Assembly (NCBI GenBank): GCA_038230515.1
Contig: JBBRND010000040.1
Location: 1-33,323, forward strand
DNA from: JAPLDB01 sp038230515
GTDB taxonomy: Bacteria > Bacteroidota > Bacteroidia > AKYH767-A > 2013-40CM-41-45
Direction of reading: 5' to 3'
DNA length: 33,323 nucleotides
Below, piece after piece: positions 33,210 through 33,323 of this stretch. Positions within the stretch are counted from its first letter, which is position 1. Each line of letters begins with the position of its first letter. The position numbers and the translations under genes were made by a program. The notes beneath the pieces are model-generated. The model was given only the letters and a program-made list of their open reading frames with translations, had not been told where the DNA came from and did not search any database.

Positions 33210-33323
33210 AATGCACTGCGAACACAAATAATCACGCCATTTTCAAAGAAATATTTTCATCCTGCTGCAAAAACCGCATCATCGGCAGTTGTTTTTCTAA
33301 AATCTCCTGAAAACCTTACAAAA

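Noticed and set aside
32835..33235. Two overlapping minus-strand frames of about 130 residues across the GC-rich array
   Set aside because: A 21-bp period keeps any stop-free frame open. These Cys/Arg/Ile and Ala/Arg/Leu repeats have no independent support and overlap each other.

Overview
The window comes from a Bacteroidota chromosome, probably Chitinophagales- or Sphingobacteriales-like. The evidence is three secreted proteins with type IX secretion (T9SS, Por) C-terminal sorting domains, a TonB-dependent receptor with an N-terminal carboxypeptidase-regulatory domain, a HYC_CC_PP-type metal-island protein, and several TAnnTTTG-like -7 promoter boxes in place of E. coli-type promoters. No rRNA, tRNA or CRISPR array was seen.

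Layout. Positions 1-1749 (minus strand) are the edge of a copper/heavy-metal resistance island: a Met/Cys-rich exported protein with a heavy-metal-binding tail, a HYC_CC_PP protein, a DUF3347 protein and the start of a DUF2231-like membrane protein, with two clear hairpin terminators. Positions 2191-4314 encode an exported caspase-fold peptidase with TPRs. Positions 4505-11989 hold a candidate 55-aa membrane peptide, two large T9SS-secreted propeller-type proteins (SBBP-like and Kelch plus PKD), HMG-CoA lyase, and an exported Ala/Lys coiled-coil protein built on a 73-aa tandem repeat. Positions 11990-13799 have no credible gene but hold two copies of a dispersed hairpin repeat around an 8-unit, 21-bp tandem array.

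Positions 13800-18177 are the most notable locus. It is an AT-rich two-gene operon encoding a 1345-aa fusion of a DUF559/Vsr-like nuclease domain with a RecQ-type helicase and a large unassigned C-terminus, overlapped by a 115-aa coiled-coil protein with a C-terminal membrane anchor. The operon lies between matching direct-repeat and hairpin elements, like a mobile cassette. I read it as a candidate anti-phage or genome-maintenance module. That is inference; the domain motifs themselves are directly visible.

Positions 18500-20278 hold a SIMPL-domain protein, a 39-bp relic of the 3' end of a caspase-TPR gene, a DoxX-like membrane protein and an adenylate-cyclase pseudogene with its middle deleted. 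Then come a T9SS protein (20537), a TonB-dependent receptor (21816-24587, minus), an unrecognised acidic protein (24846-26099), an RluE-like pseudouridine synthase (minus), a stretch of decayed gene fragments (27000-27550) and a two-gene signalling operon: a receiver-only response regulator followed by a CheB-CheR-PAS-histidine kinase fusion (31882 to 27659, minus). The right end has an IS256-family transposase remnant and a second 21-bp tandem array (14 units, GC-rich), whose plus-strand frame stays open to the window edge.

Overall the left, middle and signalling genes look like ordinary chromosomal content. Positions 11990-20540 and 26950-33323 are accessory: repeats, relics and possibly mobile cargo.
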